Source: SLFH01 sp050486265
Lineage (GTDB): Bacteria > Planctomycetota > Phycisphaerae > Phycisphaerales > UBA1924
Length of the DNA: 64,000 nt
Assembly: GCA_050486265.1 (NCBI GenBank)
Contig: JBJHCY010000004.1
Location: 248,001 to 312,000 of the forward strand
Direction of reading: 5' to 3'
The notes beneath the pieces are model-generated. The model ran no database searches. It was not told where the DNA came from and worked only from the letters and a program-made list of their open reading frames with translations. Within the stretch, counting starts at the first letter, position 1, and each line of letters starts with the position of its first letter. Position numbers and translations under genes: made by a program. Shown here piece after piece: positions 17,266-27,600 of the stretch.

Positions 17266-17271
17266 GGCGAA

Positions 17272-17502
17272 GGGCGCTGGGCGCGGGGTGCTGGGCGCAG
17301 GGGCGCTCGCCTTCAGCGAGCGGGAGGGGTTTGGGATCTGCGAAGGGTCGGGTCGTCGGATGCAGACATGGTCACGGACAATCGTCGTTTAGAATACATC
17401 GCCGACCGTCACGGGGTCGGCGCGTGGTAGGCCTGAACCCTGCCGCGGCCGAAGGCCGCCGCCTCCCCCAGCGCCCCGCGCCCGACACCCAGCGCCCCGC
17501 TC
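17272..17502. repeat. Repeat A copy 4 (split arms), filling the 310-base gap
   Basis: The left arm GGGCGCTGGGCGCGGGGTGC with CTCGCCTTCAGCGAGCGGGAG lies at 17272-17325. The right arm CGCGGCCGAAGGCCGCCGCC with CAGCGCCCCGCGCCC lies at 17444-17502. The 120 bases between them (TCGTCGGATGCAGACATGG...) look unrelated. I see no gene here. Confidence 0.7.
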
Positions 17503-17575
17503 CTGACTTCAGAGTCTTCTGGCTGGCGAGATCTCCGAGCAACAGCCCTTGCAATCGCCGGAAGGGTCCCGCCCC

Positions 17576-18724
17576 TCATCCCCCCCGAGCGGTCGCCGCG
17601 CCTTCGGCCATCGAGGGGTCGCCGAAACCGATGGTCAGCGCGATCGTCAGGCCGTTGAAGAGCATGTGCATCGCGATCGGGACGCCCAGGGACTTCGTCC
17701 GCTCGTAGCTGATGCCGATGGCGACCGACAGGACAAAGAGCTGGGCGTACGCGTGCCACGAGCCGGCGGGGATCACCGCGACATGGGCCAGCGTGAAGAC
17801 GACGCTGGTCAGCAGCACGGCGATCCAGGGCGAGCCGGTCATCCGCAGCAGGCCCGACTGCAGGCCCATGCGGAAGACCAATTCCTCGGCGATCGGCACC
17901 AGCACCACCACCCCGAAGATCAGCAGCCAGACCCAGTGGTTCGAGGCGTTCTCGGCGATCGTCGCCAGCGTGTCGTGGGCGATTCTCGGCGGCGCTTCGG
18001 CGTTGATGCGGGCGTACAGCTCGGCGACGCCGAAGCCCGCCGCCTGGACCAAAGGCAAAGCGATCAGGAAGCAGAGCACGCCGGTGAACGGGTCGATCGC
18101 GGTGACCCGCATCCCCGCTTCCTTCGCCCCGCGCGACATCAGATAGATAAAGCACAGCCCCACCAGCGCCGCGGCCCCCGCCCCGGCGCAAAGCGTCACC
18201 GCCTCGAATCGCAGAGGCTCGGTCTCGGGGTCGCCCACCAGCCAGGGCAGGCGCGAGACCGCGTCGGCGCCCAGCGGCATAAACAGATAAATGATCACGC
18301 CCGCCGCGATCCAGACCGGGAACGGATAGGGCTTGACATCCCGCACGCCGATCCGCTTGAAGCCGCCCGGACGCATCACGCCCGTGGCGATCAGCAGCAC
18401 AATCAGGATGATCGAGGCGCCGATGGTGATCTCGGGCAGGTGCTCGTTGATCTCGGCCCAGGCGTCGCGGATCTGCAGGTCCTGCATCTCGTCGAACCGC
18501 TGGGCGAGCGTGGGGCCGGAGCGGCGCTGTTCGCGCTCGGCGCGAGCGCCGTCGGTCGAGGCGGCCGAGCGGAGCGCCGCGGCCTCGCCTCCCGCCGGCG
18601 GGGGCGGGGCGAACTGGCCCAGCGTCTGGGTTGTCGACTGGGTTGTGGTCTGGGCTGCGGTCTGTGCAGAGGCCGGGGTCGAGACGAGCAGGCAGAGTGC
18701 AACAATGCACCCCGTGAGCAGCAT
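17576..18724 (-). CDS. CPBP family intramembrane glutamic endopeptidase (exported N-terminus)
   Basis: 382 residues from the ATG at 18724. A signal-like segment (GCIVALCLLVSTPASAQ) is followed by a Gln/Thr/Pro-rich linker and about eight membrane segments. The CPBP motifs are present: EELVFR (the EExxxR motif), FTLAHV and HMLFNG, which supply the catalytic Glu and His residues of the Rce1/Abi fold. Bacterial members cleave membrane peptides or act in immunity to bacteriocins; the substrate here is unknown. The first 20 bases overlap the start of trpC on the opposite strand. The longer frame to 18982 would run far into trpC and is rejected. Confidence 0.88.
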   Translation of the reverse strand: MLLTGCIVALCLLVSTPASAQTAAQTTTQSTTQTLGQFAPPPPAGGEAAALRSAASTDGARAEREQRRSGPTLAQRFDEMQDLQIRDAWAEINEHLPEITIGASIILIVLLIATGVMRPGGFKRIGVRDVKPYPFPVWIAAGVIIYLFMPLGADAVSRLPWLVGDPETEPLRFEAVTLCAGAGAAALVGLCFIYLMSRGAKEAGMRVTAIDPFTGVLCFLIALPLVQAAGFGVAELYARINAEAPPRIAHDTLATIAENASNHWVWLLIFGVVVLVPIAEELVFRMGLQSGLLRMTGSPWIAVLLTSVVFTLAHVAVIPAGSWHAYAQLFVLSVAIGISYERTKSLGVPIAMHMLFNGLTIALTIGFGDPSMAEGAATARGG

Positions 18725-19550
18725 CCCCACACTCGGGCCGATCCTCGACGCCACGCGCGAGGAGATCGAGCGAGCCAAGGCCGAAACGCCCCCGGCCGAA
18801 CTCGTGTCGATGGTGAAAGACGCGCCCGAGGCGCGGGGGTTCGTGCGAGCGCTGACCGAGGGCCGGCGCCACCCGCGCTTCGGCGTCATCGCCGAGGTCA
18901 AGCGGCTGAGCCCCTCTGCGGGCTGGATGCGCGACGCGTACAAGCCGGCGCGCGACCGGGATGGGTTCGATCCTGCTGTCATTGCCGCGTCGTACCAGAG
19001 GGCCGGCGCCTCGGCCGTCTCATGCCTGACGGAGAGGCGTTTTTTCGCCGGCGACCCCGGATTTATCGGCAGGATACGGACCCTCGTTGAGTTACCGGTG
19101 CTTCGGAAGGATTTTCTGATCGACCCCTACCAAGTTTTCCAGGCCAGGGCGATCGGGGCCGACGCGGTGCTGCTGATCGCCGAGTGCCTGCCCGGCCCCG
19201 AGCTGGGGGAGATGGCCGACCTCGCCCTGGATCTGGGCATGGATGTGCTCATCGAGGCCCACGCCGAGCCCCAGTTCGAGCGGATCACCCCCCTCGCCGG
19301 GCCCAGAACGCTGCTGGGGATCAACAACCGCGATCTCGAGGCGATGCAAACGGATCTGGGGCACACCTTGCGTGCCGCTCGACGCATGGACGATCCGTCG
19401 AGGCTCGTCAGCGAGTCGGGGATCCGGTCCGGAGAGGATCTGCGACGGCTGGCCTCGGCCGGGATCGGCCTGGTGCTCATCGGCGAGCACCTGATGAAGA
19501 CCGAAGATCCGGGAGCGACGCTGGCGGCGCTGCTTGCGTCGGCCGATTGA
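18705..19550 (+). CDS. trpC: Indole-3-glycerol phosphate synthase
   Basis: 281 residues, starting at ATG 18705 or GTG 18714. The family N-terminus PILDATREEIERAKAE, the catalytic block VIAEVKRLSPSAG, VLRKDFLIDPYQV and the C-terminal LLGINNRDLEAMQTD and VLIGEHLMK are all in place for the TIM barrel that forms indole-glycerol phosphate in tryptophan synthesis. No other trp gene is nearby. Its 5' end overlaps the 5' end of the CPBP gene head to head, so its promoter must lie inside that gene. Confidence 0.95.
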   Translation: MHPVSSIPTLGPILDATREEIERAKAETPPAELVSMVKDAPEARGFVRALTEGRRHPRFGVIAEVKRLSPSAGWMRDAYKPARDRDGFDPAVIAASYQRAGASAVSCLTERRFFAGDPGFIGRIRTLVELPVLRKDFLIDPYQVFQARAIGADAVLLIAECLPGPELGEMADLALDLGMDVLIEAHAEPQFERITPLAGPRTLLGINNRDLEAMQTDLGHTLRAARRMDDPSRLVSESGIRSGEDLRRLASAGIGLVLIGEHLMKTEDPGATLAALLASAD

Positions 19551-19699
19551 ACCCCGGCGGGGGGGTCGCCCGTATCATCACCGGTCCGGACCGAACGACG
19601 CATGCAGTAACAGACCAGAGGTCGCCCGGAGCGAGCCGGCGAGGATTCGGCCCGCTCGCTCTGCCCCCCGAGATCGGCGGCCCAACGGAGGATGCCCAG

Positions 19700-20950
19700 A
19701 TGAAGATGTTCCGAGCGACGGCCGCGGGCGTGCTGGTGATGCTTTCCCAGGGCGCCTTCGCGACGCCCGAGGAAGCCCGGCGCGTGCTCCAGGAGTCCGC
19801 CGAGGCGATCAAGAACACCGAGACGCTGACGGCCGAGGTCGTCCGCTTCGCCGAATTGCCCGCCGAGGACACGACCGCCGACCTGATGGCGCGTCGCACC
19901 GGCGAGCGGGGCGACGAGCTCCGCCCCTGGGCCTTCCGCATCACAGGCAGCGCCCGCCCCGGCGGGCGCGACGAGGTCGTCTTCGATGTCTACCGCCTCA
20001 GCGACACACTCCGCTGGATCGACCACGACCGCAAGCTCGTGCGCGACCGGACCGAGCGGACTGCAAGGCGCGACCCCCAGCAGTTCCTCACCAGCCCGCT
20101 GATCCCCGCCGACATCTTCGGCCCAGAGCCCTTCGCCCGCGTGATGCAGGCCGAAGACCTGAGCATGGGCGAGCGTCTGACGGTCGACGGCGTCGAGTGC
20201 GATGTGGTCGTCATGCCCGTGCCGGGCGGGATCCGCCGGACGAAGTTCTACATCGGCGTCGACGACCGCCTGCCGCGAAGGGTCGAGGACGCCTTCAGCG
20301 TCAGCGGCGAGATCAACATCTCCGGCTCGATCACGACGACCTACCGGAACCTCGCGGCAGGAACCGAAGTCTCGATGTCGCAGCTGGAGATCAGCGCGCC
20401 CGACGGGTACCGCGACGAGGCGGAGCTCCGCGCCGCCCGCCCGGACCTGAACCGCGCCGCCGAAGAGCCGGGCGAAGAGGTCGACCAGGTGCGTCGCGCC
20501 CCGGCCTTCACGCTCAGCGACATCAACGGCGACGATGTGAGCCTCGAAGACCTGCGCGGGCGCGTCGGCGTGCTGATGTTCTTCGGCACCTGGGCGCCCC
20601 CGGCGGTCCGCGCCGCCCCCGACCTCGACCGCATCGCCCGCCACTACGAGGGCAAGCCCGTCGAAGCCGTGGCCCTGAGCTTCCGCGAGCGCGACCCCAA
20701 CGCCCCCAAGAAGTTCGTCGAAGACAACGACTACAAGTTCCGCATGCTGCTGGAGGCCGACCAGGTGCGTCGCGACTACGGCGTGCGCGTCTTCCCGACC
20801 TTCGTGATCGTCGGCTTCGAGGGCCAGATCATCGGCACCGTCGACAGCTACCGCGAGAACGAGACCTACAACAACATCCGCTCGATCATCGACGAGTACC
20901 TCGAGCGCGCCGAGGGCGGCAAGAGCGACGCCGAAGCCGCCGGAGGCTGA
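19700..20950 (+). CDS. Exported protein: lipoprotein-carrier-like domain plus TlpA/redoxin fold lacking both cysteines
   Basis: 416 residues with a short signal peptide (AGVLVMLSQGAFA). Residues about 25-245 are a beta-rich domain resembling LolA/DUF2092 proteins (FDVYRLSDTLRW, IPADIFGPEPFARVM, TKFYIGVDDRLPRRVE). Residues 265-405 have the AhpC-TSA/TlpA layout: APAFTLSDINGDDVSLEDLRG, FFGTWAPPAVRAAPDL and the cis-Pro segment VRVFPTFVIVG. The CxxC expected after the Trp is Ala299-Pro-Pro-Ala302, so it cannot act as a thiol-disulfide enzyme and is more likely a binding or structural protein. It starts after GGAGGATGCCCAG and ends before a strong terminator. Confidence 0.85.
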   Translation: MKMFRATAAGVLVMLSQGAFATPEEARRVLQESAEAIKNTETLTAEVVRFAELPAEDTTADLMARRTGERGDELRPWAFRITGSARPGGRDEVVFDVYRLSDTLRWIDHDRKLVRDRTERTARRDPQQFLTSPLIPADIFGPEPFARVMQAEDLSMGERLTVDGVECDVVVMPVPGGIRRTKFYIGVDDRLPRRVEDAFSVSGEINISGSITTTYRNLAAGTEVSMSQLEISAPDGYRDEAELRAARPDLNRAAEEPGEEVDQVRRAPAFTLSDINGDDVSLEDLRGRVGVLMFFGTWAPPAVRAAPDLDRIARHYEGKPVEAVALSFRERDPNAPKKFVEDNDYKFRMLLEADQVRRDYGVRVFPTFVIVGFEGQIIGTVDSYRENETYNNIRSIIDEYLERAEGGKSDAEAAGG

Positions 20951-20974
20951 GGCCGCGAAATCTTCGAATCCATG

Positions 20975-21003
20975 AAAACGCCGCCCGATGGGGCGGCGTT
21001 TTT
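20975..21003. terminator. Intrinsic terminator, usable in both directions
   Basis: AACGCCGCCC-GATG-GGGCGGCGTT is a perfect 10-base stem with a tetraloop followed by TTT (and preceded by AAAA for the other strand). It separates the convergent TlpA-like and rho genes. Confidence 0.9.
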
Positions 21004-21043
21004 CATTGCGAGTTGGTGTTCGTCGGGAACCCGCGAGCTCCGC

Positions 21044-22225
21044 TCACCCGCCGGCGAGGCCGACAAGCTGCGCGTTGGTCTCGAAGCGGTCCATCGCGGC
21101 CAGAAGCTGTTCGACCTGCTGGGGCGGGGGCATGTTGAGCATGCGTCGGCGCAGCGCGGTGATCGTCGCGTGGGTCTTGGGGTCCAGCAGGAGTTCGTCC
21201 TTGCGGGTGCCGCTGGCGGCGAGATTGATCGCCGGGAAGAGCCGGCGCTCGGAGATCTTGCGGTCGAGGATGAGCTCCATGTTGCCGGTACCCTTGAACT
21301 CCTCGAAGATCAGCTGGTCGCCCTGGCTGCCGGTCTCGACGAGGCAGGTCGCGATGACCGTGAGGCTCCCGCCCTCTTCGGTGTTCCGTGCGGCGCCGAA
21401 GATCTGCTTGGGGATCTCCAGCGCCCTGGAGTCGATGCCGCCGGACATCGTGCGTCCGGAATTGGCGTGGCGGTTGGAGCGGTTGAACGCGCGTCCGAGG
21501 CGTGTGAGCGAGTCGAGCACGATCACGACATGCTTGCCCGCCTCGACCATGCGCTTGGCGCGCTCGACGCACATGGTGCTCACGGCGATGTGGCGCGCCG
21601 TGTCGTGGTCGTTGCTCGAGGCGAGCATCTTGAAGCGGTCGGGGGCCCACGGGTGGCCCTCGCCGGTGAAGCTCCGACGGAAGTCGGTGACCTCTTCGGG
21701 CCGCTCGTCGATCAGCAGGGCGAAGACCTGGATGTCCGGGTGGTTGGTCAGGATCGAGGTGGTGATCTGCTTGAGCAGGGTCGTCTTGCCCGCCTTGGGG
21801 GGGCTGACGATCAGCCCGCGCTGGCCCCGCCCGATGGGGCAGAACAGATCGATCAGGCGGCAAGAAACGGCGCAGCCGGGGAACTCCAGCGTGAGCCTCG
21901 GCTGCGGGTCGATCGAGGTGAGCTCTTCGAAAGGCTTGGATCGCTCGGAGTACTCGGCCGGGTCCATGCCCTCGATCGCGACGATCTGGTCGACGACGGG
22001 ACGCGGGTTCCTCGCGGCCGGGGTGCGCCCCCGCCGGCGTCGCCTCGGTTTTCTGTCCACCACCTCGACGGTCACTTCCAGCCCGTTGCGCAGGCTGAAA
22101 CGCTCGCCGAAGGCGACGGGCACGAACGGGTCGTCTGCGCTCTGGAGTATCGCGTCGCCACGAACCTGGCGTACGCGGCCCTCGGCGCGCTGCGGCCACT
22201 CGAGAATGCCGGTCAGCGTCCTCAT
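21044..22225 (-). CDS. rho: Transcription termination factor Rho, compact N-terminus
   Basis: 393 residues from the ATG at 22225 (MRTLTGILEW). The hexameric helicase core is complete: Walker A SPPKAGKTTLLKQI, Walker B HVVIVLDSLTRL, the Q/R-loop blocks EEGGSLTVIATCLVETG and FEEFKGTGNMELILDR. The cold-shock-like RNA-binding domain is present but divergent, and the helical Rho_N segment found before it in E. coli Rho (419 aa) is absent. The upstream TTG at 22273 adds no homologous sequence. It terminates untranslated transcripts in an ATP-dependent way. Confidence 0.95.
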   Translation of the reverse strand: MRTLTGILEWPQRAEGRVRQVRGDAILQSADDPFVPVAFGERFSLRNGLEVTVEVVDRKPRRRRRGRTPAARNPRPVVDQIVAIEGMDPAEYSERSKPFEELTSIDPQPRLTLEFPGCAVSCRLIDLFCPIGRGQRGLIVSPPKAGKTTLLKQITTSILTNHPDIQVFALLIDERPEEVTDFRRSFTGEGHPWAPDRFKMLASSNDHDTARHIAVSTMCVERAKRMVEAGKHVVIVLDSLTRLGRAFNRSNRHANSGRTMSGGIDSRALEIPKQIFGAARNTEEGGSLTVIATCLVETGSQGDQLIFEEFKGTGNMELILDRKISERRLFPAINLAASGTRKDELLLDPKTHATITALRRRMLNMPPPQQVEQLLAAMDRFETNAQLVGLAGG

Positions 22226-22566
22226 ACCACCACACTCTGATTTCGGGCCTAGAACGCCGCCGCGATTGAACAAGAAAATCGGAACTCGTCCGCGGCAGCG
22301 TTGGCGGCTCTGGTCAGGACGCCCGTCCTGCCGGCCGCCGGCAACTCATCTATCAGAGGTCATCGGCTCGCCCGAGTCAAGCCCTTGAGCCTCTGTGTCG
22401 GGGCAGGCGATCTGGCCGGAACCCGGACCCGAACCCCGCGACTGCTACACTTGACGCCCGGCACGGCCCCCGCTGAGCACGCGCCGAGGCGTGGTGGGGG
22501 TCCGCATAACTACGAATCCGATCGTCGCCGGTCTCTGGTTCTCGGCGATCGCGGGAGTACGGGCTG

Positions 22567-24327
22567 GTGGAGACGCTGGAAGGCATTCCGGTTTCCGAGG
22601 GTGTCGCCGAGGGGCGGGTCTTCGTCCTCGACGACCTCAGCGCCCGCATCGTGCGCCGGCCGATCGCACCCGATCAGACCGAGCAAGAGATCGCCCGCTT
22701 CGAGCGCGCGCGCGAGGCGGCGGTCGAAGACCTGCGCCATGTCCACAAAAGGGCCGAGGCCGAGATCGGCGAGGACGCCGCGAGGATCTTCCTCGTCCAC
22801 CTCGGCATGCTGCAGGACTCGGCGCTCATCGACCCGGTGCGCGACAAGATCCGCACCGAGCACATCGCGGCAGAGTCGGCCGTCAGCGAGGTCTTCCGGA
22901 TGTGGGGCGACCGATTCCGGTCGATGAACGAGGTCTCGTTCACGACGAAGGCCGACGATGTCCGCGACCTCGCCGACCGCGTGCTCGAGCGCCTGGTGGG
23001 CGCGCGCCGGTCGCGACTCGCCGAGATCGGCATGAACGCCATCGTCGTCGCCCGCGACCTCACGCCCTCCCAGGCCGTCAATCTCGACAAAAACAAGGTC
23101 CTCGCCTTCGTCACCGATCTCGGCGGCAGGACCAGCCACACCGCCATCGTCGCCAAGGCGCTCGGGCTGCCCGCCGTCGTCGGCTGCCGCAGAGCGAGCG
23201 AGCTGGCGATCGACGGCGAGTCCGTGATCGTCGACGGGCACCGGGGCCGCGTGATCCTCAGCCCCGACGAAGAGACCGAGCAGCAATACAAGGAGTACGC
23301 CGAGCAGCGCCGACGCTTCAGGGTCTCGCTGGGCGAGCTCGCCTCGCTCGAGGCGGTCACGCCCGACGGGCACCGCATCGAGCTCCTGGGCAACATCGAG
23401 TTCCCCGACGAGGCGGGGCGTGTGGTCGAGGTCGGGGGCGGGGGCGTCGGCCTGTACCGGACCGAGTTCCTCTACCTCACTTCAGACCACGAGCCCAGCG
23501 AGGAAGAGCACTACGAGGCCTACGCCAAGTGCATCGAGCTGCTCGACGGGCGCCCGCTGACCATCCGCACGGTCGACCTCGGCGCCGACAAGTACACCCA
23601 GCAGCGTGTCGAGCAGCCGGAGCGGAACCCGTTCCTCGGCTGCCGAAGCATCCGGTACTGCCTGCGTTCGCTGCCGATGTTTAAAACGCAGCTGCGGGCG
23701 ATTCTTCGAGCGTCGTCGCTCGGGCCTGTGAAGCTGATGTTCCCCTTGATCTCGGGGGTTGAAGAGTTCCGCCAGGCGAGGCTGTATGTGCGGGATGTGA
23801 TGGAAGACCTCCGCGAATCGGGGGTGGATTTCGACCCCGACATCCCGATCGGCATGATGGTCGAGACGCCCTCGGCGGCCGTCATCGCCGACATGTTCGC
23901 CCGCGAGGCGGATTTCTTCTCGATCGGGAGCAACGACCTCATCCAGTACACGATCGCGGTCGATCGGACCAACGAACAGGTCGCGCACCTGTACGACCCC
24001 CACCACCCCGCGGTCATCCGGCTCATCCGCCAGATCGTCGACGCGGGGCGGCGAAACGACATCCCCGTCTCGATCTGCGGCGAATCGGCGAGCATCCCCG
24101 AGTACGCGCTGCTGCTCATGGGTCTGGGGTTGCGTACACTTTCAGCGACCGCCTCTGCGCTGCCCAATCTGAAACGGGTGGTCCGGGGCGTGCCGATGCA
24201 TCGTTGCGAGCAGATCGCCCGAAAAGCGTTCACGCTCGATTCGGCGGCCCAGATCTCGGGGTATCTCCGCGATCAGGCCCGACAGCTCGTGCCCGAGGCC
24301 TTCGACGGGCGTTCCGTCGAAGCCTGA
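22567..24327 (+). CDS. ptsI: Phosphoenolpyruvate-protein phosphotransferase (PTS Enzyme I)
   Basis: 586 residues with a GTG start. The order is PEP-utilizer N domain, phosphohistidine domain with active-site His191 in GGRTSHTAIVA, and a C-terminal TIM barrel with LYRTEFLYL, GIMVETPSA-type GMMVETPSAAVIA, DFFSIGSNDLIQYT and ISICGE-type VSICGESA. It transfers phosphate from PEP to HPr. HPr and an EIIA lie 20 kb away (44.4-45.2 kb) and no EIIB/EIIC permease is in the window, so the system may be mainly regulatory. Confidence 0.95.
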   Translation: METLEGIPVSEGVAEGRVFVLDDLSARIVRRPIAPDQTEQEIARFERAREAAVEDLRHVHKRAEAEIGEDAARIFLVHLGMLQDSALIDPVRDKIRTEHIAAESAVSEVFRMWGDRFRSMNEVSFTTKADDVRDLADRVLERLVGARRSRLAEIGMNAIVVARDLTPSQAVNLDKNKVLAFVTDLGGRTSHTAIVAKALGLPAVVGCRRASELAIDGESVIVDGHRGRVILSPDEETEQQYKEYAEQRRRFRVSLGELASLEAVTPDGHRIELLGNIEFPDEAGRVVEVGGGGVGLYRTEFLYLTSDHEPSEEEHYEAYAKCIELLDGRPLTIRTVDLGADKYTQQRVEQPERNPFLGCRSIRYCLRSLPMFKTQLRAILRASSLGPVKLMFPLISGVEEFRQARLYVRDVMEDLRESGVDFDPDIPIGMMVETPSAAVIADMFAREADFFSIGSNDLIQYTIAVDRTNEQVAHLYDPHHPAVIRLIRQIVDAGRRNDIPVSICGESASIPEYALLLMGLGLRTLSATASALPNLKRVVRGVPMHRCEQIARKAFTLDSAAQISGYLRDQARQLVPEAFDGRSVEA

Positions 24328-24668
24328 CCGACGCCGATGGGCTTCGGTCAACGCCGGAGGCGACAGAACACCACCGGCCGGACGCCCGGCGTCCGCGCGG
24401 CCGGAACAGACGGGGCAGCGCCGCCCGGATGCCGAGTTTCGGCGCCGGCGGCAGGGTGTGTTTCTGAGGCGATGCGCCTCCCGCCCGCTCCGGAAGATTC
24501 CGACCCGCGTCGGCCCCGAAGAGGGCCGGACGACGGCCGCGACACAGGCTCCGCAGATGCCGAGCGCATGCGCGCATCAGAGCGCCGCTTCTGACCCACG
24601 CCCCGCGGGCGAGGGGTCGGCGATCCGCTGCGCACCCGTCCGGACACGCGGGCCCCGAAAGACCATGC
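24328..24668. other. 341-base region upstream of rne: no gene seen, probable structured leader
   Basis: Very GC-rich with many short self-complementary runs (for example CCGGCCGGACGCCCGGCGTCC) and no convincing reading frame. In proteobacteria the rne leader is an RNase E target used for autoregulation, so a structured 5' untranslated region is plausible. No -35/-10 pair is obvious. Confidence 0.4.
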
Positions 24669-27600
24669 ATGGACGACAAGAAACCGCAGGACTCCGACGC
24701 GCAGCCTGAGAGCAAGCAGCAGCCCGGGAACAGCCAGCCGCAAGCAGGGGCCGAGGGCCAAGCCAAGCCCGCGAAGAAGAAGACCCGGCGCAAGCGATCG
24801 ACCAAGGCTTCTACCAAGCCCGCCGAGAGCGACGGCGCAGACGAGCAGCCCGCCGAGGCGGAAGCCGACGCGCCCGAAGCCAAGCCCGCCAAGAAGAAGA
24901 CCCCACGCAAAAAAACAACGAAGAAGCGTTCGACCAAGTCGCCCGCGACCGACGAGACCGCCGACACGCCCGCCTCGCCCAAGGGCGAGGTAGAGGGAAA
25001 AGTCGAGCGTCCGGCGGCGAAGGAACGCCCGATCACCCCCGTGGAGACGGCCGCCGCCTCCGAACCGCAGAAGACCGACGCTGAAAGCGAGGCCGGGTCG
25101 ACAACGGCGCCCGAGGGCGAGTTGGCCGATGCGGACGGCGAGGGTGACGGAACGCCAAAGAAGAAGCGTCGGCGTCGGCGCGGCGGGCGTCGGCGTAAGA
25201 GCGGGGGCGACAAGCAGGATGCGGACACCGATGCGCAGGACGGCTCGGGCGAGGGCGCAGACGACCGCGACAGCGCAGCAGTGCGGACCGACGACAGCGC
25301 CAACGACAGCGCCACCGACAGCCAGGACGAGGGCGGCGCGCCGGCAAAGAAGCCTGCGAACCGTGCACGCTCCAGCGGCCGCTCGGGAGTCCGGACAGAC
25401 AGCAGGTCGGGCGGGGAGCGCTCGCGCCGGAGTGAGCGGGCGTCGGCCGAGCCCGAGGACGACGCAAAGCCCTCCGGCCCTTCCCCCCATGTGCGCATGC
25501 TGATCAACTATGTGCCGGGCGAGGAGTGCCGCGTCGCCATCGTCGAGGACGGCAAACTCGAGGAGTACTACGCCGAGCCGACCAACGAGGTCAGCCGCGT
25601 CAACAACATCTATGTGGGCCGTGTGATCAATGTCGAGTCGTCGATCCAGGCGGCCTTCATCGACTTCGGCATCGGCGAGAACGGGTTCCTGCATGTCTCC
25701 GACCTCCACCCGATGTACTTCCCGGGCGCGGGCGACGACGAGACCGAGCGTGTGGGCAAAAAGACGCCCAGACGCGAGCGCCCGCCGATGCAGCAGGCGC
25801 TGCGGCGAGGGCAGGAGGTCTTGGTGCAGGTGCTCAAGGAAGGCGTGGGCACCAAGGGCCCGACGCTGACGAGCTACCTGAGCATCCCGGGCCGGTTCCT
25901 GGTGATGATGCCCAACATGGACCGCGTCGGCGTGAGCCGCAAGGTCGAGGACGAGGAGACGCGCCGCAAGATGCGCGACATCCTCGACGGGCTGGACCTG
26001 CCCGAGGGCTTCGGGTTCATCCTGCGTACCGCGGGGCTCGACCGGACCAAGATGGAGCTCAAGCGCGACCTGGCGTACCTGCTGCGCCTGTGGAAAGACA
26101 TGGAGAAGCGCCGCTCGCAGGGGAGCAAGCCGCGACTGCTCTACACCGAGAGCGACCTGCTCGTGCGCACGCTCCGCGACCTGATGACCAACGAGGTCGA
26201 CCAGGTCGTCATCGACCACCCGGCCGCGCTGGCGCGGGCGTCGAGGTTCATGAAGATCGTCTCACCCCGCGCCGCGGCGAGGCTGATGCAGTACACCGGG
26301 CGCGCCCCGATGTTCGAGGCGTTCGGCATCGAACGCCAGATCCTGAACATCCACGCGCGCGAGGTGCCACTGAGTTCGGGCGGCCGGCTGGTGATCGACG
26401 AGACCGAGGCGCTGGTGGCGATCGATGTCAACAGCGGCAAAAGCCGCGGCGCCAACGACGCCGAGAGCAACGCCTACCAGACGAACCTCGAGGCGACCGA
26501 CGAGATCTGCCGCCAGCTCAGGCTGCGCGATCTCGGCGGGCTCGTGATCCACGACCTGATCGACATGCGTTCGTCGCGCCACCGCAAGGCGATCGAGCAG
26601 CGTTTCCGCGACCGGCTGAAGCGTGACCGCGCACGGACGACGATCCTGCCGATCAGCCAGTTCGGCATTCTCGAGATGACGCGCCAGCGGATGCGCAGCA
26701 GCCACGAGAAGACCCACTTCCAGGAGTGCCCGTCCTGCCGCGGACGCGGGCTGATCCAGCGTGCGGGGAGCATCGCGGCCGACACGCTGCGCGAGCTGAT
26801 GCTGCTGCTCAGCCACGACCGGGTGGCGCGTGTGGAGATGGTGGTGGGCCCTCGTATCGCCGGCTCGCTGCTCTCATCCAAGCGCCACTCGCTCACGCGG
26901 ATCGAACGCATCACCGGCAAGACGGTCGATGTGCGGATCTCCGAGGCCGGGGGCTCCGACCGCGTGACCTTCTACGCCTACGAGAAGAACGGGGCGGATG
27001 TCGCGATCGACCGTCTGCCCAAGCTCGCCTCAAGGCCCGAGTTCAGCCCCTGGACGGGCGAGCGGGACGAAGCGGAGGTCGACGACTGGGCGGTGGATCC
27101 GCTCGATGAGCAGCCCCCGGCGGAGCCCGCAACGCTCGAAGCCGAGTCCGACCCGCTGGACACCGCCGACGACGCGCCCGGGGATCAGCCGGGCGACCGC
27201 CCATCCGATCGAGCGTCCGACCAGCAGGACGATTCGGGCGGGAAGAAGAAAAAGAAGCGTCGGCGCCGGCGCAAGCGCAAGGGCGACGCAGAAGGACAGG
27301 GCGATGCGCAGGCCGACGGCGCCGAGGAACGCGGGGGCGATCGGGCGCAGGAGGGTTCGAGCCGCGACCGCTCCGAGCAGGGCGACGGCCCTTCAGAGTC
27401 CGGCGATCAGCAGGCCTCCCGCAACGACGCCGGCGAACGCCGGGGCGATGCGCAGGACGACAGCCAAGAGCTCGACGAGAACGGCGAGCCCCGGCGAAAG
27501 AAGAAGCGCAGGCGTCGGCGCAGGCGCAAAGGCTCGGGCGAGAACGCCCAAAGCGAAGGCGGCCGCGATGGCCAGCAGGGTTCGGGCCCGGGCGAGCGCG

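Noticed and set aside
24337..24594. 85-codon frame upstream of rne
   Set aside because: Arg/Pro-rich without a pattern, no ribosome-binding site, located in a region better explained as an untranslated leader.
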